A DNA stretch of 64,000 nt, from the NCBI RefSeq assembly GCF_003628145.1, contig NZ_RBZV01000003.1, forward strand, positions 124,001-188,000, read 5' to 3'. Position numbers and translations under genes: made by a program. The notes beneath the pieces were generated by a model that saw only the letters and a list, made by a program, of their open reading frames with translations, was not told the origin of the DNA and did no database searches. Source of the stretch: Trinickia fusca. GTDB taxonomy: Bacteria; Pseudomonadota; Gammaproteobacteria; Burkholderiales; Burkholderiaceae. Below are positions 49,150 through 59,577 of this stretch, piece after piece (positions within the stretch are counted from its first letter, which is position 1; each line of letters opens with the position of its first letter).

Positions 49150-50157
49150 ATGCTCACGTTTCAGCAAATCATCCTGACGCTGCAATCCTATTGGGACAAG
49201 CAGGGTTGCGCGCTGCTCCAGCCGATCGACATGGAGGTCGGCGCGGGCACTTCGCACGTTCACACATTCTTGCGCGCCGTCGGCCCCGAGCCGTGGCGGG
49301 CCGCCTATGTGCAGCCGTCGCGCCGTCCGAAGGACGGCCGCTACGGCGACAACCCGAACCGCCTGCAGCACTACTACCAGTACCAGGTCGTGCTCAAGCC
49401 CGCGCCCGAGAACATTCTCGACTTGTACCTGGGCTCGCTCACGGCACTCGGCTTCGACCTCAAGCAGAACGACGTGCGTTTCGTCGAAGACGACTGGGAA
49501 AACCCGACGCTCGGCGCCTGGGGGCTTGGCTGGGAAGTGTGGCTCAACGGCATGGAAGTCACGCAGTTCACCTACTTCCAGCAAGTGGGCGGTCTCGACT
49601 GCAAGCCCGTGCTCGGCGAAATCACATACGGCCTCGAGCGGCTCGCGATGTATCTGCAAAAGGTCGAGAACGTCTACGACCTCGTATGGACCGAATGGGA
49701 GGAAATGGGCCCGAACGGTCCCGAGCTGCGTCGCCTCACCTACGGCGACGTGTACCACCAGAACGAGGTCGAGCAGTCGACCTACAACTTCGAGCACGCG
49801 AACGTCGACCTGCTGTTCACGCTGTTCAACAGCTACGAGTCGGAAGCCAAGCGCATGATCGAGATGCAACTCGCGCTGCCCGGCTATGAGCTCGTGCTCA
49901 AGGCGGCGCATACGTTCAACCTGCTCGATGCGCGCGGCGCGATCTCCGTGACCGAGCGCGCGGCCTACATCGGCCGCATTCGCGCGCTCTCGCGCCTCGT
50001 CGCGCAAGCCTATTACGAATCGCGCGAAAAACTCGGCTTCCCGATGCTCGGCAATCCCGTGCACGGCGTGCCGGGCCTCACGACGGACGACCAGGAAGCC
50101 GCGATGCCCGCATGGGCGCCGCCGCTGAAGGTCGAGCGCGCAATCGACCAGGAATGA
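49150..50157 (+). CDS. glyQ: Glycine--tRNA ligase alpha subunit
   Basis: 335-residue catalytic alpha chain of the heterotetrameric glycyl-tRNA synthetase. The class II core blocks are visible: [61 protein letters not shown] and [20 protein letters not shown]. Start chosen at ATG 49150 at the conserved N-terminus. Nineteen bases of leader-like coding extend upstream without a plausible start. Followed 14 nt later by glyS in an obligate pair. Confidence 0.97.
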   Translation: MLTFQQIILTLQSYWDKQGCALLQPIDMEVGAGTSHVHTFLRAVGPEPWRAAYVQPSRRPKDGRYGDNPNRLQHYYQYQVVLKPAPENILDLYLGSLTALGFDLKQNDVRFVEDDWENPTLGAWGLGWEVWLNGMEVTQFTYFQQVGGLDCKPVLGEITYGLERLAMYLQKVENVYDLVWTEWEEMGPNGPELRRLTYGDVYHQNEVEQSTYNFEHANVDLLFTLFNSYESEAKRMIEMQLALPGYELVLKAAHTFNLLDARGAISVTERAAYIGRIRALSRLVAQAYYESREKLGFPMLGNPVHGVPGLTTDDQEAAMPAWAPPLKVERAIDQE

Positions 50158-50171
50158 CGAGACCGAACAAC

Positions 50172-52268
50172 ATGAATCAAGCTCAAGCCACTCTGCTCGT
50201 CGAACTGTTGACCGAGGAATTGCCGCCGAAGGCGCTCGCGCGCCTGGGCGACGCGTTTGCCGAAGGCGTCGTCGAACGCCTTGCGGCGCGCGACCTGATC
50301 GACGGCACGCCGTCGTTCGAACGCTTCGCCACGCCGCGTCGCCTGGCCGTGCTGATCAAGAACGTGCGCGCCGTCGCGCCCGAGAAGCAGGTCCGCGAAA
50401 AGGTGCTGCCCGTATCGGTCGCGCTCGACGCGAACGGCCAGCCCACGCCGCCGCTCGCGAAGAAGCTGGCCGCGCTCGGCTTTCCCAACGCGACGCTCGC
50501 CGATCTCGAGCGCGCCTCGGATGGCAAGGCCGAAGCCTTCTTCCTGAACTATGCGGCACCGGGTGCCACGCTCGTCGACGGCTTGCAGGCCGTGCTCGAC
50601 GAAGCACTCGTCAAGCTGCCGATCCCGAAGGTCATGACCTATCAGCGCCCCGACGGCACCAATGTGCAGTTCGTGCGCCCCGTGCAGCGGCTCACCGTGC
50701 TGCACGGCGAAGAGGTCGTGCCCGTCACGGCGTTCGGCATCGATGCCGGCGATACGACGATCGGCCACCGCTTCCTGTCGGACGGCCTCGTCGCGCTCCT
50801 GCATGCCGACGACTACGCAGCGACGCTGCGCACGAAGGGCCACGTTATCTCGAACCTCGCGGAGCGCCGCGAGCTCATCCGCACGCAGCTGCTGTCGCAT
50901 GCCGGCGATGACCAGGTCGTGATGCCCGACGCGCTGCTCGACGAAGTGACGGCGCTCGTCGAATGGCCCACCGTCTACGAATGCCGCTTCGAGGACGAGT
51001 TCCTGCAAGTCCCGCAGGAATGCCTGATCCTCACGATGCAGACTAATCAGAAGTACTTCGCGCTGACCGATGCGGCAGGCAAGCTGCGCTCGCGCTTCCT
51101 GATCGTCTCGAACATCGAGACGAAGACGCCCGTCGAAATCGTCGAAGGCAACGAGCGCGTCGTGCGCCCGCGTCTGGCCGACGCCAAGTTCTTCTTCGAG
51201 CAGGACAAGAAAAAGCCGCTGGCCGACCGTGTGCCGTTGCTCGCGAACGTCGTCTATCACAACAAGCTCGGCTCGCAGCTGCAGCGCATCGAGCGCCTCG
51301 AAACGCTCACGCGCACGATCGCACCGCTCGTCGGCGCGGAACTGGAGCTGGCCGCGCGTGGCGCACGCCTGGCCAAGGCCGACCTGCTGACCGACATGGT
51401 CGGCGAGTTCCCCGAGCTGCAAGGCACGATGGGCACGTACTACGCGCGCCACGACGGCGAGTCCGAAGAAGTCGCGCTCGCCTGCACCGAGCACTACCAG
51501 CCGCGCTTCTCGGGCGATGCGCTGCCCACGACGCGCGTCGGCACGGCCGTCGCGCTGGCCGACAAGCTCGAGACGCTCGCCGGCATCTGGGGCATCGGCC
51601 TCGTGCCGACCGGCGAGAAAGACCCGTTCGCGCTGCGCCGCCACGCGCTGGGCGTGCTGCGCATCCTGATCGAGAAGCAGTTGCCGATCGATCTCGTTGA
51701 CCTGTTGCGTGCGGCCTGCGGCGCATTCTCGAACGTGCCGCAAGTGACCGATTCGACCGATGCGCTGGTCGCATTCTTCATGGACCGCCTGCGCGGCCTG
51801 TTGCGCGAGCGCGGCTACTCGGCCGGCGAAGTCGACGCGGTGCTGAGCCTGAACCCGTCGCGCCTCGACGACGTGATCGCACGACTCGACGCCGTGCGCG
51901 AATTCACGGCGCTGCCCGAAGCGAGTGCGCTCGCGGCCGCCAACAAGCGCATCGCCAACATCCTGAAGAAGTCGGACGGTCAGGCGCCGCAGCAAATCGC
52001 CGAGCCGCTGCTCGTGGAGTCGGCCGAGAAGGCACTGTACGCCGAGCTCGAAGCCGTGACGCCGCGCGTGCGTGCGCACCTGTCGCAACGCGAATACACG
52101 GGGGCGCTGTCGGCGCTCGCGGCGCTGCGCGATCCCGTCGATACGTTCTTCAACGACGTGATGGTCAACACCGACGATGCGGCGCTGCGTGCGAACCGGC
52201 TCGCGTTGCTCGGCGCCCTGCACGAGCGCATGAACTACGTCGCCGACATCTCGAAGCTTGCAGCCTGA
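50172..52268 (+). CDS. glyS: Glycine--tRNA ligase beta subunit
   Basis: 698-residue beta chain that binds tRNA. It starts [22 protein letters not shown], the family N-terminus, and shows [48 protein letters not shown] and the C-terminal DALS-type anticodon-binding domain ([21 protein letters not shown]). ATG 50172 is taken over an ATG at 50154 that overlaps the glyQ stop, because it matches the family start. It is followed 18 nt later by gmhB. Confidence 0.97.
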   Translation: MNQAQATLLVELLTEELPPKALARLGDAFAEGVVERLAARDLIDGTPSFERFATPRRLAVLIKNVRAVAPEKQVREKVLPVSVALDANGQPTPPLAKKLAALGFPNATLADLERASDGKAEAFFLNYAAPGATLVDGLQAVLDEALVKLPIPKVMTYQRPDGTNVQFVRPVQRLTVLHGEEVVPVTAFGIDAGDTTIGHRFLSDGLVALLHADDYAATLRTKGHVISNLAERRELIRTQLLSHAGDDQVVMPDALLDEVTALVEWPTVYECRFEDEFLQVPQECLILTMQTNQKYFALTDAAGKLRSRFLIVSNIETKTPVEIVEGNERVVRPRLADAKFFFEQDKKKPLADRVPLLANVVYHNKLGSQLQRIERLETLTRTIAPLVGAELELAARGARLAKADLLTDMVGEFPELQGTMGTYYARHDGESEEVALACTEHYQPRFSGDALPTTRVGTAVALADKLETLAGIWGIGLVPTGEKDPFALRRHALGVLRILIEKQLPIDLVDLLRAACGAFSNVPQVTDSTDALVAFFMDRLRGLLRERGYSAGEVDAVLSLNPSRLDDVIARLDAVREFTALPEASALAAANKRIANILKKSDGQAPQQIAEPLLVESAEKALYAELEAVTPRVRAHLSQREYTGALSALAALRDPVDTFFNDVMVNTDDAALRANRLALLGALHERMNYVADISKLAA

Positions 52269-52286
52269 CGCGGTACGGATCACGCC

Positions 52287-52844
52287 ATGACCTCCAGCAA
52301 GAAACTAGTCATCCTCGATCGCGACGGGGTCATCAACGTCGATTCGGACGCGTTCATCAAGTCGCCAGACGAGTGGGTCGCGATCCCCGGCAGCCTCGAG
52401 GCCATCGCACGACTCAATCAGGCGGGCTACCGCGTGGCCGTGGCCTCGAACCAGTCGGGCATCGGGCGCGGCCTGTTCGACATGGCTGCGCTCAATGCGA
52501 TGCACATCAAGATGCAGCGCGCGGTCGCGGCCGTCGGCGGGCGCATCGATGCCGTGTTCTTCTGCCCGCACACGGCCGAGGACCAATGCGAATGCCGCAA
52601 ACCCAAGCCCGGCCTGCTGCAGATGATCGTCGAGCGTTTCGAGATCGACCCGCAAGTCACGCCCGTCGTCGGCGATTCGCTGCGCGATCTGCAAGCGGGC
52701 GCCGCGCTGGGCTTCCCGCCGCACCTCGTGCTGACGGGCAAAGGCAAGAAGACACTCGCGGCCGGCGGCCTGCCGGACGGCACGCGAGTCCACGATGACT
52801 TGAAAGCGTTCGCGCTGACGTTCCTCGCCGAACGACACGAGTAA
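52287..52844 (+). CDS. gmhB: D-glycero-beta-D-manno-heptose 1,7-bisphosphate 7-phosphatase
   Basis: 185-residue HAD phosphatase of the GmhB group for ADP-heptose synthesis in LPS inner core. The nucleophile motif is LDRDGVIN, the zinc-ligand loop is CPHTAEDQCECRKPKPG (the C/H/C/C pattern specific to GmhB), and VVGDSLRDLQAG is motif IV. Neighbouring glyS and plsC are the conserved Burkholderia order. GmhB is also related to the histidinol-phosphatase domain of HisB, but the zinc loop and context favour GmhB. Confidence 0.92.
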   Translation: MTSSKKLVILDRDGVINVDSDAFIKSPDEWVAIPGSLEAIARLNQAGYRVAVASNQSGIGRGLFDMAALNAMHIKMQRAVAAVGGRIDAVFFCPHTAEDQCECRKPKPGLLQMIVERFEIDPQVTPVVGDSLRDLQAGAALGFPPHLVLTGKGKKTLAAGGLPDGTRVHDDLKAFALTFLAERHE

Positions 52845-52866
52845 CGCCAACCGATCCACGATACCG

Positions 52867-53631
52867 ATGCGCTTTCTCCGCTCGCTGCTGCTGTTCATCT
52901 TCTTCATCGTCTACACGGTTCCGTATGCGATCGCCTGCTTCATCGCGTTTCCGTTCATGCATGCGGACCGCCGCTACTGGATGGCGGCGGGCTGGTGCCG
53001 CTCGTCGATCGTCGTCGCGCGCCATCTGAACGGCATTCGCTATCGCGTCGAAGGCGTCGAGAACCTGCCCGACGGTCCGGCCGTGCTGTTGTCCAAGCAC
53101 CAGTCGGCCTGGGAAACCATGGCGCTTCCCGCGCTGATGCCGCGTCCGCTGTGCTTCGTGTTCAAGCGCGAACTGCTTTACGTGCCGTTCTTCGGCTGGG
53201 CGCTCGGCCTGCTGAAGATGGTTCATATCGACCGCAAGGAAGGCAAATACGCGTTCGCGTCGGTCGTCAAGCAAGGCCGCCATCGCATGAACGAAGGGGC
53301 ATGGGTCATCATGTTCCCCGAAGGCACGCGCACGCCGGTCGGCAAGCAGGGCAAGTACAAGACGGGCGGCGCACGCTTTGCCGTCGACACCGGTGCGCCC
53401 GTCGTGCCGATCGCGCACAATGCCGGACGTGTCTGGCCGCGCAATTCGTTCATCAAGTATCCGGGCATCGTCACGGTCTCCATCGGCAAGCCGATCGACT
53501 CGACGGGACTCACCCCCGATGAACTGAATACGCGCGTCGAGACGTGGATCGAAGCCGAGATGCGCCGCATCGATCCCGATGCGTACCGCAGCGCGGCCGA
53601 TGCCGATCCTGCCCGCACGGCACGGATCTAG
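52867..53631 (+). CDS. plsC: 1-acyl-sn-glycerol-3-phosphate acyltransferase
   Basis: 254 residues with an N-terminal hydrophobic helix (LRSLLLFIFFIVYTVPYAIAC). Motif 1 is KHQSAWETM, where the catalytic His (H78) is followed by Glu at the position usually held by Asp (H-x4-E rather than H-x4-D). Motif 2 is VFKRELLYVPFFGWAL and motif 3 is MFPEGTRTP. It makes phosphatidic acid from lysophosphatidic acid at the inner membrane. It lies 22 nt after gmhB. Confidence 0.93.
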   Translation: MRFLRSLLLFIFFIVYTVPYAIACFIAFPFMHADRRYWMAAGWCRSSIVVARHLNGIRYRVEGVENLPDGPAVLLSKHQSAWETMALPALMPRPLCFVFKRELLYVPFFGWALGLLKMVHIDRKEGKYAFASVVKQGRHRMNEGAWVIMFPEGTRTPVGKQGKYKTGGARFAVDTGAPVVPIAHNAGRVWPRNSFIKYPGIVTVSIGKPIDSTGLTPDELNTRVETWIEAEMRRIDPDAYRSAADADPARTARI

Positions 53632-53721
53632 CCCCCGTTCACGCTACCGTGGCCGGCCCTGGCACCCACGCGTCGCGGCGCTCGCCCGGCGCGTGTCCCA
53701 CACGTGTGGCACAGCTAATCC

Positions 53722-54588
53722 ATGCCTAAGCCCGTTATGCCACGCGCCCCCAGCGCACTCGATCACCAGCAGCTCGACCTGCCGCTCTTTGCCGAGCCGG
53801 CGGACCCTACGTCGGCGCCCTCGCCGGCATCCACCGCCGCCGATACGTCGAGCCTGCCGGCCGGCGCCAAGCTGCGCCGCCTCACGCTGAACGGGCGCAC
53901 GCTCGAATATGGCTTGAAGCGCTCGGCGCGCCGGACGATCGGCTTCACGATCGACGGCAACGGCCTCGTCATTACGGCACCGCGCTGGGTCACGCTGGCC
54001 GACATCGAAAGCGCGATCGTCGGCAAGGAGCGCTGGATCTTCGCGAAGCTCGCCGAATGGCAGACACGCACGGAACAGCGCGCCCTGCCGCGCATCGAAT
54101 GGCGCGACGGCGCCCACATCCCGTATCTGGGCAAGCCCGTGCGCATCTCGCTGAATTCGCCGCACGGCGCGCTCGCGTTCGATACGGAGCAGGCGGCGCT
54201 GTCGCTCGCGCTGCCCGCACACGCGGACGCGCAGCAAATCAAGGATCGCGTGCAGGGCTGGCTGCAGAACGAAGCCAAACGCCTGTTCGGCGAGCGGCTC
54301 GCCGTCTACGCGCAAAAGCTCGGGGTGGGGTTCAAAGGCTATGCGCTGTCGTCGGCCGCGACGCGCTGGGGGAGTTGCTCGAGTGACGGCCGCATCCGCT
54401 TGAACTGGCGGCTCATCCACTTTCCGCTATCGATCATCGATTACGTGGTCGCACACGAGCTCGCGCATTTGCGCGAGATGAACCACAGCCCGCGCTTCTG
54501 GGAGACGGTCGAATCGATCTTTCCCGAATTCCGCGAGGCGCGGCACACGCTCAAGCATCATCCGCCGGAACTGCTGCCGGCCCTTTGA
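53722..54588 (+). CDS. YgjP-like zinc metallopeptidase family protein
   Basis: 288 residues. The C-terminal part has VVAHELAHLREMNHSPRFW, with the HExxH zinc motif and the downstream His of the YgjP/WLM-like group. The N-terminal about 50 residues are an Ala/Pro-rich linker. Substrate unknown; the E. coli homologue is an uncharacterised UTP-related phosphatase/peptidase-like protein, so only the fold class is claimed. It follows plsC by 90 bp on the same strand. Confidence 0.88.
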   Translation: MPKPVMPRAPSALDHQQLDLPLFAEPADPTSAPSPASTAADTSSLPAGAKLRRLTLNGRTLEYGLKRSARRTIGFTIDGNGLVITAPRWVTLADIESAIVGKERWIFAKLAEWQTRTEQRALPRIEWRDGAHIPYLGKPVRISLNSPHGALAFDTEQAALSLALPAHADAQQIKDRVQGWLQNEAKRLFGERLAVYAQKLGVGFKGYALSSAATRWGSCSSDGRIRLNWRLIHFPLSIIDYVVAHELAHLREMNHSPRFWETVESIFPEFREARHTLKHHPPELLPAL

Positions 54589-54629
54589 GTGCGTCGAGCG
54601 CGCAGGCCGCACCGTGCGGCCGGCAAGCC

Positions 54630-55019
54630 TTATTGCGCCTTCTTCTGAATGAATTCGATCTTGTAGCCGTCGGGATCGTTGATGAACGCGATCACCGTCG
54701 TGCCGTGCTTCATCGGGCCCGCTTCGCGCACGACGGTCCCGCCTTGCGCCTTGATACGCTCGCACGCCGCGTACGCATCGTCGACTTCGATCGCGATGTG
54801 ACCGAACGCGTTGCCGTGATCGTAGGACTTCGTGTCCCAGTTGTGCGTGAGCTCGAGCACGGTGCCTTTGCTCTCGTCTTCGTAGCCGATGAAGGCCAAC
54901 GTGAAGCGGCCGTCGGGATACTCCTGCCGGCGCAGCAGCTTCATGCCCAGCAGGTCCGAGTAAAACGCGATCGAGCGATCGAGATCGCCGACTCGCAGCA
55001 TCGTATGCAGCAGACGCAT
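54630..55019 (-). CDS. gloA: Lactoylglutathione lyase (glyoxalase I)
   Basis: 129-residue VOC-fold enzyme that converts the hemithioacetal of methylglyoxal and glutathione into S-lactoylglutathione. Seen are [20 protein letters not shown], metal ligands His5, Glu56 (LELTHN), His74 ([13 protein letters not shown]) and Glu122 (GYKIEFIQ), and the length of a nickel-type bacterial GloA. GGAG precedes the ATG at 55019; the frame continues upstream without coding character. It is convergent with the YgjP-like gene. Confidence 0.95.
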   Translation of the reverse strand: MRLLHTMLRVGDLDRSIAFYSDLLGMKLLRRQEYPDGRFTLAFIGYEDESKGTVLELTHNWDTKSYDHGNAFGHIAIEVDDAYAACERIKAQGGTVVREAGPMKHGTTVIAFINDPDGYKIEFIQKKAQ

Positions 55020-55246
55020 CGTGAACTCCAGTTGCGTGAAAAAGGCGAATCTACCAAGAAAGCGGCGCGGCCGCTTGGCCCTGACGCGCGTACGGTCTCT
55101 CGGCGGACGTAAGCGCAATGCATAGCGATTTGCTATGTTAAGGCACTGTCGGCCTGCGCTACCGCGCACCGTGTCCGCCGTCACGGCGGATGGCCGTCGT
55201 ACGGAAACGAGAACCGATTTCGCCTTGCCTGCCCGCCAAACGATCA

Positions 55247-56203
55247 ATGAACACCACCGCCACCTCACTTGCCGGCCCAATCGCCACTCGTCGCGCGCCC
55301 GACGGCTTTGCCGTCATGCTGATGCTCCTGCTGTGCGCGATCTGGGGCTTTCAGCAGGTGGCGATCAAATCGACGAACGGCGCGCTCGGGCCGATCCTGC
55401 AAGCGGGCGTACGCTCGGCCATTGCGACCGTGCTCGTGTGGGCCTGGGCGCGCTCGCGCGGCACGCCGCTCTTTCGCGAAGACGGCACCCTTGGCGCCGG
55501 GTTGCTCGCGGGGCTGCTGTTCGCGGGCGAATTCGTCTGCATCTTCTTTGGGCTCACGTTGACGAGCGCCTCGCGCATGGCCGTGTTCCTTTATACGGCC
55601 CCTTGCTTCACGGCGCTCGGCCTGCACCTGTTCGTAGCCGGTGAGCGCATGCGGCGTATGCAGTGGATCGGTGTCGGGGTCGCGTTCGCGGGCACCGTGC
55701 TGGCATTTGCCGACGGCTTCGCGCACGCCAGCGCGGCCGGCACCTCGATGCTGGCCGGGCTCGCAGGCGATGCGCTCGGCGTGCTCGGCGGCGCGCTATG
55801 GGCCGCCACGACCGTCGTCGTACGCGCGAGCTCGCTGTCGCACGCGAGCGCGAGCAAGACGCTGTTCTATCAGCTCGCGGTATCGGCCGTCGCGCTGCTT
55901 GCGCTGGCCTTCGTACTCGGCGAAGGACGTGCCGTGCACATCACGCCGCTGGCGGTCGCGAGCTTGGCCTATCAGGCCGTAGTGGTCGCCTTCATCAGCT
56001 ACCTGACGTGGTTCTGGCTGCTCACGCGCTATATGGCTTCGAGGCTGTCGGTATTCTCGTTCCTCACGCCGCTATTCGGCGTGACGTTCGGCGTCGTGCT
56101 GCTCGGCGAGTCGTTCAGCACGCGCTTTCTGCTGGCCTCGGCACTCGTGCTCGTCGGCATCATGCTCGTGAACGCGCCCGCCCGGCGTGCACGCGTCAGC
56201 TGA
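55247..56203 (+). CDS. EamA/DMT-family transporter
   Basis: 318 residues with about ten membrane helices and two EamA repeats, the first beginning [17 protein letters not shown] and the second [23 protein letters not shown]. Probably a metabolite or drug exporter of the inner membrane; the substrate is unknown. The ATG at 55247 gives a short cytoplasmic tail before the first helix. It is convergent with rsmA, with only 18 nt between their stops. Confidence 0.88.
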   Translation: MNTTATSLAGPIATRRAPDGFAVMLMLLLCAIWGFQQVAIKSTNGALGPILQAGVRSAIATVLVWAWARSRGTPLFREDGTLGAGLLAGLLFAGEFVCIFFGLTLTSASRMAVFLYTAPCFTALGLHLFVAGERMRRMQWIGVGVAFAGTVLAFADGFAHASAAGTSMLAGLAGDALGVLGGALWAATTVVVRASSLSHASASKTLFYQLAVSAVALLALAFVLGEGRAVHITPLAVASLAYQAVVVAFISYLTWFWLLTRYMASRLSVFSFLTPLFGVTFGVVLLGESFSTRFLLASALVLVGIMLVNAPARRARVS

Positions 56204-56221
56204 TCGCGTGCGCGTCGCTCG

Positions 56222-57046
56222 TCAGCCGTTGTCGGCTCCTGCCAGCGTCTGCGCCACACGCACGTATTCGTCGACTGGCACGTCTTCGGCACGCCGCGCG
56301 AGATCGAAGCCGAGCGCCTCGAAATCGACCTTGTCGCGATAGTCCGACAGCGTATTGCGCAGCATCTTGCGCCGCTGCGAGAACGCAGCCGTCACGACTT
56401 CACCGAGCACGCGCTCGTCGACCTTTGCAACCTCGTGCGGCGCATACGGAATCATGCGCACGATCGCAGAATCGACTTTCGGCGGCGGCTCGAACGACTC
56501 GGGCGGCACGTCGATGAGCTTGTCCATCACGTAGCGGTATTGCAGCATCACCGACAAGCGGCTGAACGCCTTCGTGCCCGGCTCGGCCACCATGCGCTCG
56601 ACCACTTCGTTCTGCAGCATGAAGTGCTGATCGACGACGATCGGCGCGAACGACATCAAATGAAACAGCAAAGGGCTCGAGATGTTGTAGGGCAAGTTGC
56701 CGACCACGCGCAGCGTAGGCTGCGCTTGCGTATCGACGAGCGACGCGAAATCGAACGCCAGCGCATCGCCGGCATGCAGCGCGAGCCGATCGCCGAACTT
56801 CTTCTGCAAGCGCACGATCAGGTCCCGGTCGAGCTCGACCGCATGCAGCGGCGCGCCGGGCGTTGCCAGCCGCTCGATCAGCGGTTCGGTCAGCGCGCCG
56901 AGACCCGGGCCGATTTCGACCATGCGCTGGCCCGGCTCCGGCCGAATCGCCGAGACGATCGAGTCGATCACGCCCAGGTCGACGAGAAAGTTCTGCCCGA
57001 AGCGCTTGCGCGCGAAATGGCCTTGGTGCGATTTACTGGTGGACAT
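56222..57046 (-). CDS. rsmA: 16S rRNA adenine dimethyltransferase
   Basis: 274-residue KsgA/RsmA that dimethylates two adjacent adenosines near the 3' end of 16S rRNA. Seen are the N-terminal [22 protein letters not shown] motif [16 protein letters not shown] and the [10 protein letters not shown] motif IV. Last gene of the lptD-surA-pdxA-rsmA operon on the minus strand; apaG, which often follows, is replaced here by a convergent transporter. Confidence 0.97.
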   Translation of the reverse strand: MSTSKSHQGHFARKRFGQNFLVDLGVIDSIVSAIRPEPGQRMVEIGPGLGALTEPLIERLATPGAPLHAVELDRDLIVRLQKKFGDRLALHAGDALAFDFASLVDTQAQPTLRVVGNLPYNISSPLLFHLMSFAPIVVDQHFMLQNEVVERMVAEPGTKAFSRLSVMLQYRYVMDKLIDVPPESFEPPPKVDSAIVRMIPYAPHEVAKVDERVLGEVVTAAFSQRRKMLRNTLSDYRDKVDFEALGFDLARRAEDVPVDEYVRVAQTLAGADNG

Positions 57047-57106
57047 CGAAATCGTGAGGAAACCGAAGAAAAGTCGAACGAAGTCGCGGCAAGCAGCCGG
57101 AACGGC

Positions 57107-58102
57107 TCAGCCAGCGCGACGGTTGCGCGCCATCGACACGGCCGTATCGATCGCGGCTATGAGACTGCCCGCGTCGGCACGCCCTGTGCCCGCGAGATCG
57201 AGCGCCGTGCCGTGATCGACCGACGTACGCACGATCGGCAGCCCGAGCGTGACGTTCACGCCCTCGCCGAACGTCGCATACTTGAGCACCGGCAGCCCCT
57301 GGTCATGGAACATCGCGAGCACGCAGTCGGCTTCGTCGAGATGGCGCGGCTGAAACAGCGTATCGGCCGGATACGGACCACGCGCGTCGATGCCGCGCGC
57401 GTTGGCCTGCGCGAGCGCCGGCGCGATCGTGTCGATCTCCTCGCGCCCGAGGTAGCCGTTCTCGCCCGCGTGCGGATTGAGGCCCGTCACGAGAATGCGC
57501 GGTACGGGCAAGCCGAAGTCGCGCCGCAAGTCGTGGTCGACGATCGTCAGCGTCTCGAGCAGGCTGTCGATCGTGATCGCGGCCGGCACGTCCTTGAGCG
57601 GCAGATGCGTGGTCGCCAGTGCCACGCGTAGCGGCCGCACGCCGGTGCCGGCCAGCATCATCACGACGCGCGCCGTATGCGTGCGCTCGGCCAGATACTC
57701 GGTATGGCCCGTAAAGGGCACGCCCGCATCGTTGATCGTGCTCTTTTGCAGCGGCGCGGTGACGATCGCATCGAAGGTGCCGGCCAGCGCGCCGTCAATC
57801 GCATCGTCGAGCAGCGCGAGCACGTAGCGCCCGTTGGCCGCATCGAGCCGCCCCGCCACCGACGGCACCGCGAGCGGCCGATGCCCGATCTTCACGCGCG
57901 AGCCGACGAGCGCCGCCCAATCGACGCCGACGGCATGCGCACGCGCCTCGAGCAACGCCGCATCGCCGAGCACCGTGAAGCACACGTCCGGCCAATGCAC
58001 CGCGGCGCCCGCGAGCGCCATCGCCGTCAGCTCCGGGCCGACGCCGGCAGGCTCGCCGGTCGTGATCGCGATGTGCAGCGCGGGGCGCGAGACGCTCGTC
58101 AT
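57107..58102 (-). CDS. pdxA: 4-hydroxythreonine-4-phosphate dehydrogenase
   Basis: 331-residue PdxA of pyridoxal phosphate synthesis, which oxidises 4-phosphohydroxy-L-threonine with NAD. Characteristic are [17 protein letters not shown], the metal His in [12 protein letters not shown], the loop [16 protein letters not shown] and [12 protein letters not shown]. Length is normal. It lies 11 nt downstream of surA and 60 nt upstream of rsmA in the conserved operon. Confidence 0.97.
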   Translation of the reverse strand: MTSVSRPALHIAITTGEPAGVGPELTAMALAGAAVHWPDVCFTVLGDAALLEARAHAVGVDWAALVGSRVKIGHRPLAVPSVAGRLDAANGRYVLALLDDAIDGALAGTFDAIVTAPLQKSTINDAGVPFTGHTEYLAERTHTARVVMMLAGTGVRPLRVALATTHLPLKDVPAAITIDSLLETLTIVDHDLRRDFGLPVPRILVTGLNPHAGENGYLGREEIDTIAPALAQANARGIDARGPYPADTLFQPRHLDEADCVLAMFHDQGLPVLKYATFGEGVNVTLGLPIVRTSVDHGTALDLAGTGRADAGSLIAAIDTAVSMARNRRAG

Positions 58103-58113
58103 GGCTTATCGGC

Positions 58114-59487
58114 TCATTGCTGGGCGACCGGGCCGCCGAGCTTGTACTGCACGTACGCGGAATCGCGCAGCTGACGCAGCCAGTCCGCGTAAGCCTGCTC
58201 GGCCTTGCGCTGGCCGATCGCCTGACGCGCCAGATCGAGCTGCTGCTGGACCGAGCCTTGCGCATCGCGACGCTCGAGCACCTGGATCAGGTGATAGCCG
58301 TATTCGCTGCGCACCGGACCGCTGACTTCGCTGTCCTTCAGATTGTTCATCGCGCGCTCGAATTCGGGCACCGTCTCCCCCGGGCTGATCCAGCCCAGAT
58401 CGCCGCCTTGCGACGCCGAGCCGTCCTGTGAGTACGTGCGCGCGAACTTGGCGAAATCGCCGCCGTCGGCCACTTGCTGGCGAATCTGCATCAGCGTCTC
58501 GCGTGCCTTCTGCTCCGGCATGCCGCCTTCGCCGACGCGCAGCAGAATGTGGCGCACGTGTGTCTGTACGAGCTTGGGCGCATCGGCCGACGAGCCGCCG
58601 CCCACACCGGTACGGCGATCGACGAGTCGCATGATCTCGAAGCCGTCGGTCGTCCGAATGAGGTCGGGATTGACCTGACCAGGACGCAGCTGTGAGGCGG
58701 CTGCGACGAACTCAGGCGGCAGCTGGGTCGGCGGCAGGAAGCCGAGGTCGCCGCCCTTGGCAGCATCCGCGGCCTGCGACTGCGCCTTCGCGAGCGCTTC
58801 GAATTTCGCGCCGCCCTTGGCCTGATCGAGAATCGCCTGGGCCTTTTGCTGCGCAGCGCCCAGCTCGGCCTGCGTCACGTTGTCGGGCACCTTCACGAGG
58901 ATGCGCTCGATGCGCAGGTCCTGCCGCGTTTGCGCGTCCGGGCCGCGCTGGCTTGCGATGTAGTTCGCGACTTCGGCGTCGGACACGGAGACCTTGCTGT
59001 CGACTTCCTTCTCGCGCAGCTTCTGGAGCGTGAGCTCGGTGCGCGCGTCGCCCTCGAATACGGACCAGGGCACGCCTTCGGACTCGAGTCGCGCGCGATA
59101 CGTTTCGAGCGTCAGATTGTTCGCTTGCGCGAGGCGCTGCAGCGTCGCCTGCACGGTTGCATCGTCGATGACGATACCGTCTTCCTTGGCCTTCTCGAGC
59201 TGCACACGCTCGAGCACCATCTGATCGAGCACCTGCTGGCGCAACTGGTCGAGCGGCGGCACAGGCGCCTTCTGCTGTTCGAGCCGGCGCTGAATCAGAC
59301 CCACCCGCAGATCGAGCTCGCGCGAGGTGACGACGCCGTCGTTGACGATGGCCACGACGGAATCGACCGTCGAGCCGCTTTGCGTCTTGAGCGCCTGAGC
59401 CATGGCCGGCGCCGCCGGATTGATGACGACGGCAGCGGCAAGACTGGCCGCGAACGTTGCCAAGCGAAGCTTATTGATGATTGCCAC
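58114..59487 (-). CDS. surA: Periplasmic chaperone SurA
   Basis: 457-residue exported foldase with a signal peptide ([21 protein letters not shown]). An N-terminal SurA chaperone domain ([20 protein letters not shown]) is followed by two parvulin PPIase domains ([14 protein letters not shown]... and [12 protein letters not shown]...). It escorts outer-membrane proteins, including LptD, to the Bam complex. It starts GTG 59487 with GGAG at correct spacing. It is second in the operon, 90 nt after lptD. Confidence 0.96.
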   Translation of the reverse strand: MAIINKLRLATFAASLAAAVVINPAAPAMAQALKTQSGSTVDSVVAIVNDGVVTSRELDLRVGLIQRRLEQQKAPVPPLDQLRQQVLDQMVLERVQLEKAKEDGIVIDDATVQATLQRLAQANNLTLETYRARLESEGVPWSVFEGDARTELTLQKLREKEVDSKVSVSDAEVANYIASQRGPDAQTRQDLRIERILVKVPDNVTQAELGAAQQKAQAILDQAKGGAKFEALAKAQSQAADAAKGGDLGFLPPTQLPPEFVAAASQLRPGQVNPDLIRTTDGFEIMRLVDRRTGVGGGSSADAPKLVQTHVRHILLRVGEGGMPEQKARETLMQIRQQVADGGDFAKFARTYSQDGSASQGGDLGWISPGETVPEFERAMNNLKDSEVSGPVRSEYGYHLIQVLERRDAQGSVQQQLDLARQAIGQRKAEQAYADWLRQLRDSAYVQYKLGGPVAQQ

Positions 59488-59577
59488 AGCTACTCCATTG
59501 ATGTCCGGCCGTTGATGTCTCTGTTCTCGCGCGCCCTGCTCGCGCAGGCGGCCTCACGCGCGGGCGTCGTCTTCTGG

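Noticed and set aside
50154-50171. ATGA-overlap start for glyS
   Set aside because: Possible, but the family start [13 protein letters not shown] at 50172 fits better.
50013-52283. 756-aa minus-strand frame opposite glyS
   Set aside because: Shadow of glyS; no independent start signal, domain or promoter.
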